Source: Isotricha intestinalis
Taxonomy: Eukaryota > Ciliophora > Litostomatea > Vestibuliferida > Isotrichidae
Length of the DNA stretch: 26,386 bases
Direction of reading: 5' to 3'
Assembly (NCBI GenBank): GCA_023807065.1
Contig: JAJJLU010000047.1
Location: forward strand, 1-26,386
Below are positions 8,261-19,212 of this stretch, in pieces; position 1 is the stretch's first letter; the number at the start of each line of letters is the position of its first letter. The notes under the pieces were generated by a model. It was not told the DNA's origin. It did not search any database and was given only the letters and a program-made list of their open reading frames with translations. The position numbers and the translations under genes were made by a program.

Positions 8261-11093
8261 ATGATTGATTCAAAATTAATATCATTAATTGATTTAAAAG
8301 AATCAACTCAACTTTTAGATATATATTCAAATAAGATTATAATAAATTTTTATGAATTTTTTTATATAATAAATCAACATGAATCTCAATTTATAACTTC
8401 TGAATTAATTTTCAAAATTTTTTATTTTTTACAATTTTTCTTTATTTCAATAATTGGAGTTCCATTAGAAACATTAAAAGAAGATTCAATAGTAAAATTT
8501 ATTTATAATTTAAAACAAATTTTATATGTTCATGATCTTATCAATAATAAATTTAAATATATATTTTCTTTAATTTTTTGTTATCTTTATTGTATTGTAA
8601 TTATAATTTTAATAATAATAATAATTAAAAAGAAAAAAAAAACTGATATTCAAATACTTAGATTATTTAGTTACATTAATCTTTTTTTTATAAATTTTTT
8701 CCTTTGTTTTCATATAAATATAATGTTACAAATAACAAATTGTGAAAATTCAAAAGTTTATTTTTTAAAAATTGATTGTTTTAAAAATATTGTGCACATA
8801 ATAATAATAATAATAAATATGATATTTTTAATATTTAGTATATTTTATTTATTTATAATAACAAAATTTTTAGGAACAATATCAAATTTAAAAGGAATGA
8901 ATGTATATTCAAGAACTCATACAAATTATAATCTTTATGCAAATATATTTTCTATTCTTTGTTATTGTTTTGGTTATTTTTTTCAAGTTTATGGAAAAGG
9001 AAATAATTTAATAAGAATATTAATAAGAGCGATGTTTATGATAGGTTGTTTTTTAATATCTTTTTATCTTTTAAAAAAAGTTTATTTTTATCATTTATAT
9101 ATGAATATTTTATATTTTTGTGGATGGACTTTTTCAATGTGGTTTTATTTGGCATTAACAATAAAAGGAATTTTACATTTTTCTGAATCTTTATTTTTTG
9201 TTTTATTTGGTTGGATTGTTATTTTTAGTATTAGTTTTATATATGAGAAATATCAAATTGAAAATTGCATTACTTCAATTAATGTTTTTGAAACTAATTC
9301 AATTAAAAATATTGAAATGTTTATTCATAGTATTTATTATTTTTTAAAAAGTGAAAATGAAAAAAATCAAATTTTATTAAAAGGAATTATTAATTCTTTT
9401 GAAGAATTTATCTTAATTCATCCTAAATTAAAAGATATTTATGATAAATTTATTGATAATAAATATTTAATTAAAAAATATTCAAATAATTGTTCAATTG
9501 TTTTTAAAATTAATGGTATTATTTATACTTTATTAAATCATTTTTTAGATAAAATTAATGATGATTCAATATTAATTTTTTGTGGTTTTTTAATAAATAA
9601 ATTAAAAAATTATAATTTAGCAATGTACTTTTGTTCAAAGTATAAACTTTTAGGTTATTATAATAATTTTATGAAATATTCTTTAATTGAAGAAACAAAA
9701 AATATTTTATTAACTAAATTAGAAACTGGATATTTGGATAATATAAATAAAATTCAAATTGGAAGTGTAATTCTTTATTATAAATTAGTTGATGATTTTA
9801 AAATTAAAATTTATGATGCTGCTTGTGAACAAATTGATTATTTTGATATTTTAAGAAATAATAATACTTCAAATATTGTTCCTCAATTTATTAATAAAGG
9901 AATTACAATATTAAATTTAAGAAAAGAAATTTTAAAAAATTGGAAAACTATAATTTCTTTAAATCCTTTTAATGAAGATATAAAAAAAGATTTTATGTTA
10001 TATTTAAGTAGTATAATTCAAGATGAAGATTTATTTCAAAAAGAAGAATTTAAATATAATGGAATTAAAAATATAAAAATAATTGAAAAAGATACAATTT
10101 ATTATTCTTTATTTGAAAAAGAAATAACTTCAATAATATTAATTGATAGTTATATAAATAAAGGAAAAATAATTTATACAACATCAAATTTTTCTATTTT
10201 ATATAATTATTCTTTAAAAGAAATAAATAATTTAAATGTTAATGATTTACTACCAATTTGTATAAAAAATTTTCATAAAGAATTATATGATTATACTATA
10301 AAATTTTCGAATTTAAAAACAGTTTTTAAAAAAGAAAAAGAATTATTATTAAAAGGAAAAAATAATGAATTATATGACATTAAAGCTTTTTTTAAATTAA
10401 TTCCAGATTTATCAAATGGAGCAATTTATATAGGAATGTTAAAAAAAATAAAAGATAAAGATTTTTTAATTATTTTAGATAAAGATTTATTTATTGATTC
10501 TATGTCAACTCCTTTTTTTAATTATGACTTTAATAATACTATTAAAGAAAATTATCCTTTTGGTTTAAATAAAAACATTATAGGGAATAAAATTTGTTTA
10601 ATTATTCCAAGTATTTTAAAATTAATAAAATTTGAATTTAATAATTTTATTATTAGTAAAATCAATATTGATTTTAAAGGAATTATTTATCCTTTGTTAA
10701 ATAATATTTCTTCTTTTAATTCAAAAATTGATAGTTATTTTGAAATTATTAAAGAAAAACAAAAGCAAAAATTGAAATATGAAAATAAATTTTCTTCTCC
10801 TAAAAATTTAAGTTCTAATGGTTTAAAAAGAAATAAAAGTATTGTTGAAGATAAAAATTATTTAGATTTAATTGAATATTATAATAAAAATTGTAATAAA
10901 ATATATGAACAAATAACTTATAAAATAACTAAACATTCTTTTATTAATAATAAATATTTATATTATAGAGTTTATATTAGTAAAGATATTTTCACTGAAT
11001 TTGAAAATCAAGAAAAAAAAAATAGTTTAACTTTTCAAAAACAACATTCAAGTTTAATTTTTCAAACTTTTAATAATGAATTTAAATTAAGAG

Positions 11094-11126
<33 letters not shown>

Positions 11127-13306
11127 TAAAAATAATTTCTGATGAAAATTTAAAATCTATAAAAAATAAAAAAGAAGAAGAAAATAAAATAAATGAAGAA
11201 GAAAATATAATTAAACAAGAAGTAAAAAAAAATATTATTGAAGAACAACAACTTTTAACAAATAGTTTAAATTCTTCTTCTTCAAAAACTTCAAATGATA
11301 AAATTCATTTTCAAGATTTAAAATTAAAAATATATAATAATGAAATTCCTTTTAGTGTGATAATAATGAAAATAGTAAGTTTTATATTTTGTGTATTAAC
11401 ATTAATATTAATAATATTTAATAATATATCAATAAAAAACCAATTTAAAACAATTCAAATTTATCTTAATCAAAATTATATTTTTAATGATACAAAAATA
11501 TGTATTTTAATAATATATTTTTCATCGATAAATTTAAAAATGTTAAAATATAATATTATAGGAAATAAAACTTGTATAGGAAATAATACTTGTTTATTAG
11601 ATTATGAAATTTTATTTAATATTGCAATAAATCAATTAAAAAATAATACAGATAAATTTTTTGAATTAGATGATGATTATCAAAAATATATAAAAAAAAA
11701 AACTATATTAAATATTTATACTAATGATTATAATAATATTACTCAATATAATAGTACTTTAAGTGATATTATTTATTTCATTTTTGCTTTTACTAGAAAA
11801 ATTACTGATAATATTGAAAAATTTATTTTTTCTGATGATAAATATTTTGAAATTTATATTGAAAGTATTATTAATTATTGTTCTTTTTATTTTAGTTTTG
11901 ATGAATCATATGGTTTAAATTTTAAAGAAAAAAGATTAAACATTAAAAAAAGAAAATTTGAAGTTAATAAAACTTATTTATTTCTTAATTTATTTGTTTT
12001 TGTTTTCACTTTTTCAATTTTATTGATATTATTATTTAGATTTCATAAAATTGAATGTAGATTAATAATAAGAATAATTAAATTTCATTCTGATTCTTTT
12101 GAAAAATATATTAAATTTTTAGAAGATTTAAAAAAAAAATTAAAGAATGATACAACTGAAGAAAGTAAAATTTCTAATGAAGATACTTCAAGTAATATTG
12201 AATCAGAAAAAAATAAGAAAAGTAATATTGAAGATGAAAAAATGAAGAAAAATTTAAAATCATTTCACAAAAAAAAATTAGCTAAAATATCAAGATTAAA
12301 TATTCAAAGACAAGGAAAAATAAATTCAATGAAAAATTATTTTTTAATGTATAATATAATATTTAGTTTAAATGTTTGTGGAACATGTTTATTAATAATG
12401 TTTTATTATATAATAATATTTACATTCTATGAAGAAAAAAAAAAAAGTTTTTTAAAATTTGATGATTTTATGTCTTCAATTATTGAAGTTTTTATTTCTT
12501 CAATTTATTCTTTTGGAAGATTTAAAAATCAAACTTTTTATTTTACAAATTTTATAATTGAAAAAAATAATATAATCTCAAATTTAAATAATGGAAAAAT
12601 AAAAAGTATAATTTTTCAAAATGAAAATTATACTTTAAATAATATTTCTTTATTAGAAAATAAAAATTATGATTTTTATTTGCCAATAAATGAAAATGTG
12701 AAAAAAATAGGAAATATAATAACTTCATATACATTAAATTTAAATATGAAACAAAATTCTTCAGAAGTAATTTTACTAAAATTATTTAATGGAAATGCTT
12801 GTGAAGTATTATATCAATTATATTATAATAATGAAAGTAAATATAATAATTGTTTAAATTTTTGGTCTTCTATTATTACTCAAGGAATTGAACAAAGTTT
12901 AGTTCAATTTGAAATAGAATTAATCAATTTATTTGGTAAATTATATGAATATTTTAATTCTAAAATAATTTTAAATGATTTAAAAATTTTTGAAGATGAT
13001 ATTTCTCATTGTGATGATTTTATTTTTCATTATTTTTATTTTAGTTATAAAGAAAATCAAATTATTTTAATGGAAATTGAAAAAAAAAAAACCCAAGTTA
13101 TTTATAATTCTTTTCAAATTATTTTAATTATTTTTATTTTTGGATGTATATTTTTATTTTTTGGTTTAATGATTTTTATATATTATGGTCAAATTAAATT
13201 TGGAAGTTTTATTAATTTAATTATAATTTTCCCATTACAATATTTATTAGAAGAAGAAAGTTTATATATAGAAATTATTAAATTACATAAAAGTTTATAT
13301 GGATAA
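8261..13306 (+). CDS. Large multi-pass PAS-domain protein, Tiny-macrocysts (TmcB)-like
   Basis: A 1681-residue protein in one uninterrupted frame, the largest gene here. About eight membrane helices occupy residues 50-330. A helical, possibly TPR-like, cytosolic segment follows to about 610. A PAS-like domain spans about 615-740: a TTSNFSILYNYSLKEINN opening, then NVNDLLPICIKNFHKELYDY and ELLLKGKNNELYDIKAFF. A Glu/Lys/Asn-rich linker has an uninterrupted Asn run at about 945-953 encoded by AAT. Four more helices lie at about 1032-1060, 1237-1262, 1359-1392 and 1616-1650, with Asn-glycosylatable loops between them. N-terminal helices, a helical repeat region, a PAS domain and C-terminal helices match the TmcB-like proteins of Dictyostelium and ciliates. 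Those are thought to be sensory, but ligand and output are unknown. The architecture is solid; the family name is from memory of that layout. Confidence 0.7.
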
Positions 13307-13442
13307 TATTATTTTTTTATATTATATAATTTTAATAATATTTATTGTAAAATTGTTTTCTTTAATTTTTTCAGGAAAAAAAGTAAATAAAAAATTTAAT
13401 TATAATAAATATTTTTTTCTTTAAAAACAAAAAAAATAAAAA

Positions 13443-14621
13443 ATGAAAAATAAAGAAAATATATTTAATTATCTTTCATTGAATAATGGAATAATAATAC
13501 AAAAATTTTCTTCTGAAGATAAAAATTTTCCAATTGAAAATTGTATAAATTCAAAAAGAAATGAAATTTGGTTATCCAAAAATATAGTTCCTCAGGAAAT
13601 AATATTTAATTTATTATTAATGAGAAAAAAGCCTAAAAAAAATTATCTTTCAATTTTTGGTTTTTATTGTAATTATTCTTTAGAAACAAATCCAAAAATA
13701 ATAGAAATTTTAATTTCAAATGATAATAAAAAATATTTTTCTTTAGGAAATTATATATTTAAATTTAAAGGAGGGGCTCAAATAATAAAATTAAAAAATC
13801 TAGAAAAGTTTACGAAAAAGAAATTTGAGTTTAATTATTTTAAAATTATTATTAAAGAAACTTATGGAGGATTTACTAAATGTTATATTAATAATTTTTA
13901 TTTAATGGAAGATTTAAATATTGATTTTTATAATTATTTATATCAAATTGAAGGAGAAAATAATAATAGTAATTATAATAATGATTTATTTACCAAAAAA
14001 ATTTTAAATGAAAGTGTTAAAACAAATAATAATGAATTAAAGATTTTTAATCATGATTATAATAAAGAAAAAAATGTTAATGAAGAAAATAAAATTTTAA
14101 ATAAAATTGAAAACATTTTAAAAAATAAAAATTTTAATTATGATAATAATAAAAAAGAAGAAAATCAAAAAATTTTTGAAAAATTTTTAAATGAAAATAA
14201 AAAAGAAGATAAAGTTTATTCAAATATAAACAATTTAAATTTAAATAATGATTCAAATAATTATATTGAAATAAAAGAAGATAAAATAAATTTTGATAAA
14301 AATAATATTGAAAATAATAATGATGATTGGAATGAAGTTATGTTGAAAATTTATAATTTAAATGATTCTATTAAAAATTGTTTTTCAGAAAAAAATATTT
14401 TTAATAAAGAAAAAAAAGAAGAAAAAGAAGATTTTAAAAATGAAAATAAAAGAAATGAATATAGAAATAATAATAAAAATAATTTTCCAAATAAAAATAT
14501 TGTAAATAAAACAAATATTAAAGATGAATTTACTCAAAATTTATATAAAATTTTACTTGATAAAACAAATAAAATAAACAATGAAAAAATAAAATTTTTC
14601 CAATCAAAAAATTTTATATAA
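13443..14621 (+). CDS. Discoidin/F5-8C-like N-terminal domain with Asn-rich tail
   Basis: A 392-residue protein without a signal peptide or membrane helix. Residues ~18-156 look like a galactose-binding (F5/8 type C-like) jelly roll: SSEDKNFPIENCINSKRNEIWLS near the start, with Trp43 at the usual 'changed, so W-x-S' position; PQEIIFNLL; TNPKIIEILISNDNKKYF (a strand then a sequence-specific 'S-x-D-x-x-x-F' turn); and NYFKIIIKETYGG with CYINNFYLMED at the end. Comparable domains occur in intracellular and ciliary proteins such as IFT25, CEP104 and NR2C2AP, so an intracellular role is plausible, but I cannot pick a family. Residues 165-392 are Asn/Lys/Glu-rich low complexity with short coiled-coil-like stretches, similar in composition to the linker of the upstream gene. 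Confidence 0.65.
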   Translation: MKNKENIFNYLSLNNGIIIQKFSSEDKNFPIENCINSKRNEIWLSKNIVPQEIIFNLLLMRKKPKKNYLSIFGFYCNYSLETNPKIIEILISNDNKKYFSLGNYIFKFKGGAQIIKLKNLEKFTKKKFEFNYFKIIIKETYGGFTKCYINNFYLMEDLNIDFYNYLYQIEGENNNSNYNNDLFTKKILNESVKTNNNELKIFNHDYNKEKNVNEENKILNKIENILKNKNFNYDNNKKEENQKIFEKFLNENKKEDKVYSNINNLNLNNDSNNYIEIKEDKINFDKNNIENNNDDWNEVMLKIYNLNDSIKNCFSEKNIFNKEKKEEKEDFKNENKRNEYRNNNKNNFPNKNIVNKTNIKDEFTQNLYKILLDKTNKINNEKIKFFQSKNFI

Positions 14622-14756
14622 AAAATAAATGAAAAAACTATTATATTTATTTTTCATTATTTTAAATATTTAATAATATTTAATAATATTTAATATATGA
14701 ATAGAATAATATATTTTTTTACAACATATTTTTTCTTAATTTTATTTTTTATTATT

Positions 14757-16016
14757 TTAAAATCCTTGAATTAAATTTAAATTAATCATTTTACTTTTAA
14801 TAATAGAATCATCAATGAATTTATCTTTTAATTCATCATAAAAATCAGTTTTTTTAAATTTAATAAAATCTTTGGCTAAAATATCATAACAAATTTCTAA
14901 AGCACAATCAAAAGTTTCATTATTAATATTTATTCCATCTCCAAAATTTTCTTTTATTTTAGATAAAATATTTTTAAATTTATTTTTGTGTCTTTCACTT
15001 TGAAAATATAAATTATAAATTTGATTAGCTTCATTAATTTGAATTATTTCATTTTCTTCATTTAAAAAATGAAATTTATATAACATTATATGAGAATATA
15101 AATTTAAATAAAATAAATTGTCTTTGTTATTTTTATTTAAATAATTATGAAAAATTTGATAACATTCTTCATTTAAAAGAAAAACATAAAAATTATTTAA
15201 ATTATTCTTTTCATATAAAAAATTATTTTCATTTTTATTTGAAAAAGAAAGTATAATTGGAAAATAACTTGTAATAAATAAATTTAAATATAATACTAAT
15301 AAAGTGATTTTTATTATATTTTGATTTTCTTTAATTTTTCCAATAAAAATTGTATTTTTATAACAAATGTTATAATAAATAAAATTAGAATAAAAAAACC
15401 ATAAAAGAAGAAAGAAAATAATTTCAAAAATAATCTTTTGTTTAACTTCATAAATAATAAGTTTATAAGTATATTTTATTAGAATACAAATTTGAATAAA
15501 ATTTATTAATAACCATAAATAAATATCATAAGGTAAAATTTTATTCTTATCTTTCATAAAAATAATTGGAACTGAATTTGAAATCATAAAATAAATTATT
15601 AACATACTTGAAAAAAGCATAAATATTATAAATATAATAAAAAAAAAATATTCTTCTTGATAATCTCTCTTTTTTTTTTTAAAATTTTCAAAATCTTCTT
15701 TTTCATCACCATTAATATTATAACAAAAAAAAATTCTTTGACATTTTATATAAAAACAAAAAACAATAATTCCTTGGAATGTATAATAGAAATTTTGAAT
15801 GAATTGAATGATATTATTATTAATATATAAACTAAATATTAAAATCAATGAGAGAAAATATCCAGATAAAATTTCTGTAATTAAAATTTTAGGTGTTCTA
15901 ATTGATAAACAAATATTTCTTTTTCTACTTATTATTATTATAATAGAAATTGAATAAAAGAGAAAATTTATTATTTGTAAAATTATAAATTTATTAAGAG
16001 TAATTAGTTCATTCAT
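14757..16016 (-). CDS. Seven-helix receptor-like protein with C-terminal RGS domain
   Basis: A 419-residue protein with seven predicted helices (about 9-30, 46-65, 75-93, 122-144, 163-181, 195-215 and 234-256) and a cytosolic C-terminal domain (about 272-400). The latter reads as an RGS fold: FYVFLLNEECYQIFHNYL at the start, then LNLYSHIMLYKF, an IYNLYF motif in the middle, and ETFDCALEICYDILAKDFIKFKKTDFYDEL at the end. That end matches the usual RGS 'F-D-x-A-x-x-x-(I/V)-x-x-x-(M/L)-x-x-D-x-(Y/F)-x-(R/K)-F-x-x-(S/T)-x-x-(Y/F)' pattern. RGS domains accelerate GTP hydrolysis by G-alpha. The 7TM+RGS layout is that of plant AtRGS1 and some protist proteins. Inferred role: a membrane-bound G-protein regulator that may sense a ligand. 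It converges with the plus-strand gene ending at 14621. Confidence 0.75.
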   Translation of the reverse strand: MNELITLNKFIILQIINFLFYSISIIIIISRKRNICLSIRTPKILITEILSGYFLSLILIFSLYINNNIIQFIQNFYYTFQGIIVFCFYIKCQRIFFCYNINGDEKEDFENFKKKKRDYQEEYFFFIIFIIFMLFSSMLIIYFMISNSVPIIFMKDKNKILPYDIYLWLLINFIQICILIKYTYKLIIYEVKQKIIFEIIFFLLLWFFYSNFIYYNICYKNTIFIGKIKENQNIIKITLLVLYLNLFITSYFPIILSFSNKNENNFLYEKNNLNNFYVFLLNEECYQIFHNYLNKNNKDNLFYLNLYSHIMLYKFHFLNEENEIIQINEANQIYNLYFQSERHKNKFKNILSKIKENFGDGININNETFDCALEICYDILAKDFIKFKKTDFYDELKDKFIDDSIIKSKMINLNLIQGF

Positions 16017-16126
16017 TTTATTTTTTTTTTAAATATTTTTTTTATATATAGATTTTAAATTAAAAAAATTAAAAAATCTAATTAATTAAATAATATAATA
16101 ATTATAATATTATCATTAAATTATTT

Positions 16127-16480
16127 ATGGGATGTAATTTTTCAAATAGTTCAAATATTAAAATTATTTCTAAAATAACTTCAGCAAAAACATCTTTTTA
16201 TGATTTTGAAAATAAAAATTTAATTCATATTCATAATAAAAATAAAAATAATCATTATTATCATTCTTATAATAATAAAATTACTTTTAATCTTTGGACA
16301 AAAGTTATTGATTTTTTACCTTTTCAAGATTTAAAAGAAGTTGGAAAAATAAATAGAAAATTTAATATAATTTGTAAAAATGAGAATATTCTTGTTAAAT
16401 TTTTTAAAAAAATTAATGATTCTTATTATTTTGAAAAAAAAACTTTTGATTCTTTTAGTCAATTAAGAAAATTTGAATGA
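16127..16480 (+). CDS. Short F-box protein with N-terminal lipidation motif
   Basis: A 117-residue protein. It begins MGCNFSNSS: Gly2 with Ser6 fits N-myristoylation, and Cys3 is a likely palmitoylation site, so plasma- or endomembrane attachment is predicted. An Asn/His/Tyr-rich linker follows. Residues ~54-95 form an F-box-like helix set (LWTKVIDFLPFQDLKEVGKINRKFNIIC, then NILVKFF), which would bind Skp1 in an SCF ubiquitin ligase. No substrate-binding repeats follow. The gene ends TGA immediately followed by TAA, the only non-TAA terminator here, and coding-like sequence continues downstream with interruptions, so it may be a truncated version of a longer protein. Its start context (TTTATGG) lacks the A at -3 that almost all neighbours have. 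Confidence 0.65.
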   Translation: MGCNFSNSSNIKIISKITSAKTSFYDFENKNLIHIHNKNKNNHYYHSYNNKITFNLWTKVIDFLPFQDLKEVGKINRKFNIICKNENILVKFFKKINDSYYFEKKTFDSFSQLRKFE

Positions 16481-16843
16481 TAAAAATGTATATATGGAAT
16501 TTGATTTTTTTTTTTATTTTTTATTTTTATTCATTGATAAAGAAAATAAGAAAATTTTTCTTTTAATTTATAAATATGAATTTACAGTTTTAGATTTTTA
16601 TAAATCATCATGAAATGTTAAGTATTATTTATATTAATTTAGAGTTTATCATTTATTAAAATTTGTATTTATGATTTATAAATGTAATAACGAAATTCTA
16701 AAAACTTTAAATAAATAAAAAAATAAATATGATGAAAAATCTAAAACTTTATTTAAAATAAATAAAAAAATAAATATCATATTCTTTAAATTTTTTTTAT
16801 TTAATAATAATTAAAAATAATATTATTATATAATATTTAAAAA
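16481..16843 (+). other. Spacer with possible decayed tail of the F-box gene
   Basis: This holds no intact gene. From about 16535 one plus-strand frame reads DKENKKIFLLIYKYEF, TVLDFYKSS, a TGA, NVKYYLY, a TAA, FRVYHLLKFVFMIYKCNN, EILKTLNK, then another stop. This is more coding-like than the other spacers, and it follows the F-box gene on the same strand. It could be remnant C-terminal coding sequence or chance in AT-rich DNA. An imperfect ~40-base direct repeat lies at 16697-16780. The last part should contain the promoter of the gene at 16844. Confidence 0.35.
16697..16780. repeat. Imperfect tandem direct repeat, ~40-base unit
   Basis: The segment beginning TCTAAAAACTTTAAATAAAT at 16697 is followed at once by a second copy beginning TCTAAAACTTTATTTAAAAT near 16739. 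Both continue through an A-rich AATAAAAAAATAAATAT core. The copies differ by a few substitutions and a small insertion. It is a local duplication in a non-coding spacer. Confidence 0.6.
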
Positions 16844-17662
16844 ATGGAAAAAGAAAAAAATGAAAATGAATCAATTGAAGATTTAATAAAAACAAGAGTT
16901 TTGTTATATTCAACAATGTCAAATTTTTTATCAGAAAAACCTGAAAAAACAGATTCAGAATATTTTGATAAATTTTATGACAAAATGAAATTAATTTGTT
17001 TAAAAGAAAAAACAAAATTAACTGAATTTGAAGATGAAAGAAAAGAATTATTTTTTTGTTCTATAAGAATTTTATGTAATTCAAATGAAGAAATATTACA
17101 AAAATTAAATAATAAAAATATTTCTCAATTTATTTTTTTTAATTTAAAAGAAAAAATTAATAAATCAAATGAAAAAGAAAAAGAAATATATATTCAATTA
17201 AAAAATTTTTTATTTGGAATAAATGAAAATAAAGGAAATAATGCAAATTTAATTTTTAATGATATGAATGAAGAAGATTTTAACTTAAAAAATTTTAGAA
17301 ATTATGTTTTATTTTTATATTTATTTTATGGTGTTCAAAAACAAAATGATTTTAATAAAGAAGTTACTATTATTATTATTAGGGAAATGTTTAAAGTTAT
17401 TTTTCCGAATTATACAAGATTTTTAATTATTATTTCTATTATTATTACTAAATTTAAAAAGGAAAATATTAATTATTTTATTCTATTTTTTTTATATTTA
17501 CTTAATCAAAAAAATGAAGAATTTATTCTTAAAGAAATTAATTCTGCTTTTGAAAATATGAAAATCAATAAAAAAATTGACAAATTTCCTTATTCTAATG
17601 AAGGCATTAAAAAATTTAAAAAAAATTTAGTGAATTTATTTTCGGAAAGTTTAAATAAATAA
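16844..17662 (+). CDS. Hypothetical helical protein
   Basis: A 272-residue protein that I do not recognise. It opens with a charged Glu/Lys/Asn stretch, then amphipathic helices (SIEDLIKTRVLLYSTMSNFL, then a YFDKFYDKMKLI segment with Cys, then RKELFFCSIRILC). The C-terminal half is more hydrophobic (YVLFLYLFYGV; FLIIISIIITKF; YFILFFLYLLN) but its segments are short and flanked by charges, so an all-helical soluble or peripheral protein is as likely as a membrane one. There is no signal peptide and no catalytic motif. Start context is AAAATGG; it ends TAA and converges with the RING gene 327 bases downstream. An antisense frame over its start (16797-17015) is a shadow. Confidence 0.65.
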   Translation: MEKEKNENESIEDLIKTRVLLYSTMSNFLSEKPEKTDSEYFDKFYDKMKLICLKEKTKLTEFEDERKELFFCSIRILCNSNEEILQKLNNKNISQFIFFNLKEKINKSNEKEKEIYIQLKNFLFGINENKGNNANLIFNDMNEEDFNLKNFRNYVLFLYLFYGVQKQNDFNKEVTIIIIREMFKVIFPNYTRFLIIISIIITKFKKENINYFILFFLYLLNQKNEEFILKEINSAFENMKINKKIDKFPYSNEGIKKFKKNLVNLFSESLNK

Positions 17663-17989
17663 TTATTTAAAAATTTCTTATAAAATTATTTTTATAATTT
17701 TAAACTTTAATTTAATTTATATTAAGAATATTTTAAACAACTTAAATTTCACAAATTTATTTTTTTGATAATAAAAAAATTTTATAAAAAAATTAACAAT
17801 AATATTATATATGTAAGTATGGAATAGTTATTTTTCTAAATTATATAAAATAATAGTATGGAAAAAAATATTTAAATTTTTTATATTAATATGATGTTCA
17901 AATATGATAATAAAAGAATAATAAATCTAAATAAATTAAAAAAATTATTTAAAAAATAAAATCTATAAATATAAAAAAGAAATTACAAT
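17663..17989. other. Convergent intergenic spacer
   Basis: This 327-base AT-rich stretch lies between the ends of two convergent genes and must contain both 3' untranslated regions. I see no open frame of note, no RNA gene and no clear hairpin. Confidence 0.6.
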
Positions 17990-19018
17990 TTAATTTACAA
18001 AAGTTGCATTTGAATTAATATTTTCATTATCAATATTTTCACTATTTTTATTTTCATCATTATTATCTAAATTTATTTTTTTATAAGTTATACTTTTAAA
18101 ACTATCATTATCATTATTTTCATTTTCGTTAATATAAGAATTTTTTTTATTTTCAATTTCTTTTATAGGTATATTTGAGAATTCGTCATTTTCAATTTTT
18201 TTTTTAATAATAATTGGACTTGTAATAATAACTTCCTCATTAGAACTTTTAGAAATATTTTCTTTGTTGTTATTTTCGCAATTGGAACAAACAACATCTT
18301 TATATATTTCTTCTTTAATTTGATTATCATTTAAATTATTTTCTACTTCTTTGTTTAAATTATTATTTACAATAAAACTATTATTAATATTTTCTATATT
18401 AATTTTTGAATTACTTGAATTATTATTAATATAACTTTGATGATATGAAGGAAGATTATTAATAAATAATTCTTCTATCTTATTATTATTAATATTTAAA
18501 TAATCAATATTTAATTGTTGAAAATTTATATTTTGATTAAAAATAGAAAATAAATCATATTTACAAAGAGGACAATGAGAATCAGAAGTAAAAAATAAAT
18601 AATTTTTAAAACAATCATAATGATAAATATGATGACAAGGTGTATATGAAACTATATTATTTTCTATTATATTATCTAAACATATTGGACATTCATTAAA
18701 TATATTTTCGGGTATTTTTAATTTTAATTTTTTCGGCTTTAATTCATTTTGAAATAAATATTCTTTTTTCTTTATATTTAATTCTTTTTCTTCTCTTTTT
18801 ATTAAATTATTATTTCGAATTCTTTGAAGATTTTTTTTTCGAATTAAATAACTTAAAAAAAAAATTATGAAAAGAATAAATCCTAATACTAATATTATTA
18901 TTGAACCTATTATTATTGTTCTTTTGTTTCTTGATTTTTTTATTTTTGCTGATTTTTCATATTCTTTTTTAGAACATAAAATTAATTCTAGAAAAAAAAA
19001 TAAAATTTGGACTTTCAT
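17990..19018 (-). CDS. Membrane-anchored RING-H2 finger protein
   Basis: A 342-residue protein with an N-terminal hydrophobic signal-like segment (QILFFFLELILC), a short basic ectodomain, a membrane helix (about 34-60) and a basic juxtamembrane region. The RING-H2 finger at 110-152 has Cys110-x2-Cys113-x14-Cys128-x-His130-x2-His133-x2-Cys136-x12-Cys149-x2-Cys152, with ICLD and PLC around the metal ligands. All eight zinc ligands are present. RING-H2 proteins of this layout are usually E3 ubiquitin ligases acting at endosomes, ER or plasma membrane. The C-terminal ~190 residues are Asn/Ser/Glu-rich low complexity with no further domain. It is transcribed divergently from the transporter at 19213 across a 194-base gap, so they may share a promoter region. 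Confidence 0.85.
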   Translation of the reverse strand: MKVQILFFFLELILCSKKEYEKSAKIKKSRNKRTIIIGSIIILVLGFILFIIFFLSYLIRKKNLQRIRNNNLIKREEKELNIKKKEYLFQNELKPKKLKLKIPENIFNECPICLDNIIENNIVSYTPCHHIYHYDCFKNYLFFTSDSHCPLCKYDLFSIFNQNINFQQLNIDYLNINNNKIEELFINNLPSYHQSYINNNSSNSKINIENINNSFIVNNNLNKEVENNLNDNQIKEEIYKDVVCSNCENNNKENISKSSNEEVIITSPIIIKKKIENDEFSNIPIKEIENKKNSYINENENNDNDSFKSITYKKINLDNNDENKNSENIDNENINSNATFVN

Positions 19019-19212
19019 TTTATTAAATGTTAATATATTTTTGTTTTATATTTTTTCTATTTATAATTATTTTTTTTATTTTACGAATGTGTTTTTTGAA
19101 TTATAATAAAATTATATATTAAATAATTAAGACACTAATTTTTTTAATAACAATTAATAAAGGAAAAATTTATTAATAAAATATAAAAAAATAATATCCA
19201 ATTTCTTAATAA

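Noticed and set aside
11095..11123. AAT trinucleotide run as an independent microsatellite
   Set aside because: It encodes an in-frame Asn tract in a low-complexity linker of the PAS protein and is typical of AT-rich protist genes.
12552..12734. Minus-strand 60-codon frame inside the PAS protein gene
   Set aside because: It is antisense to an intact 1681-codon frame.
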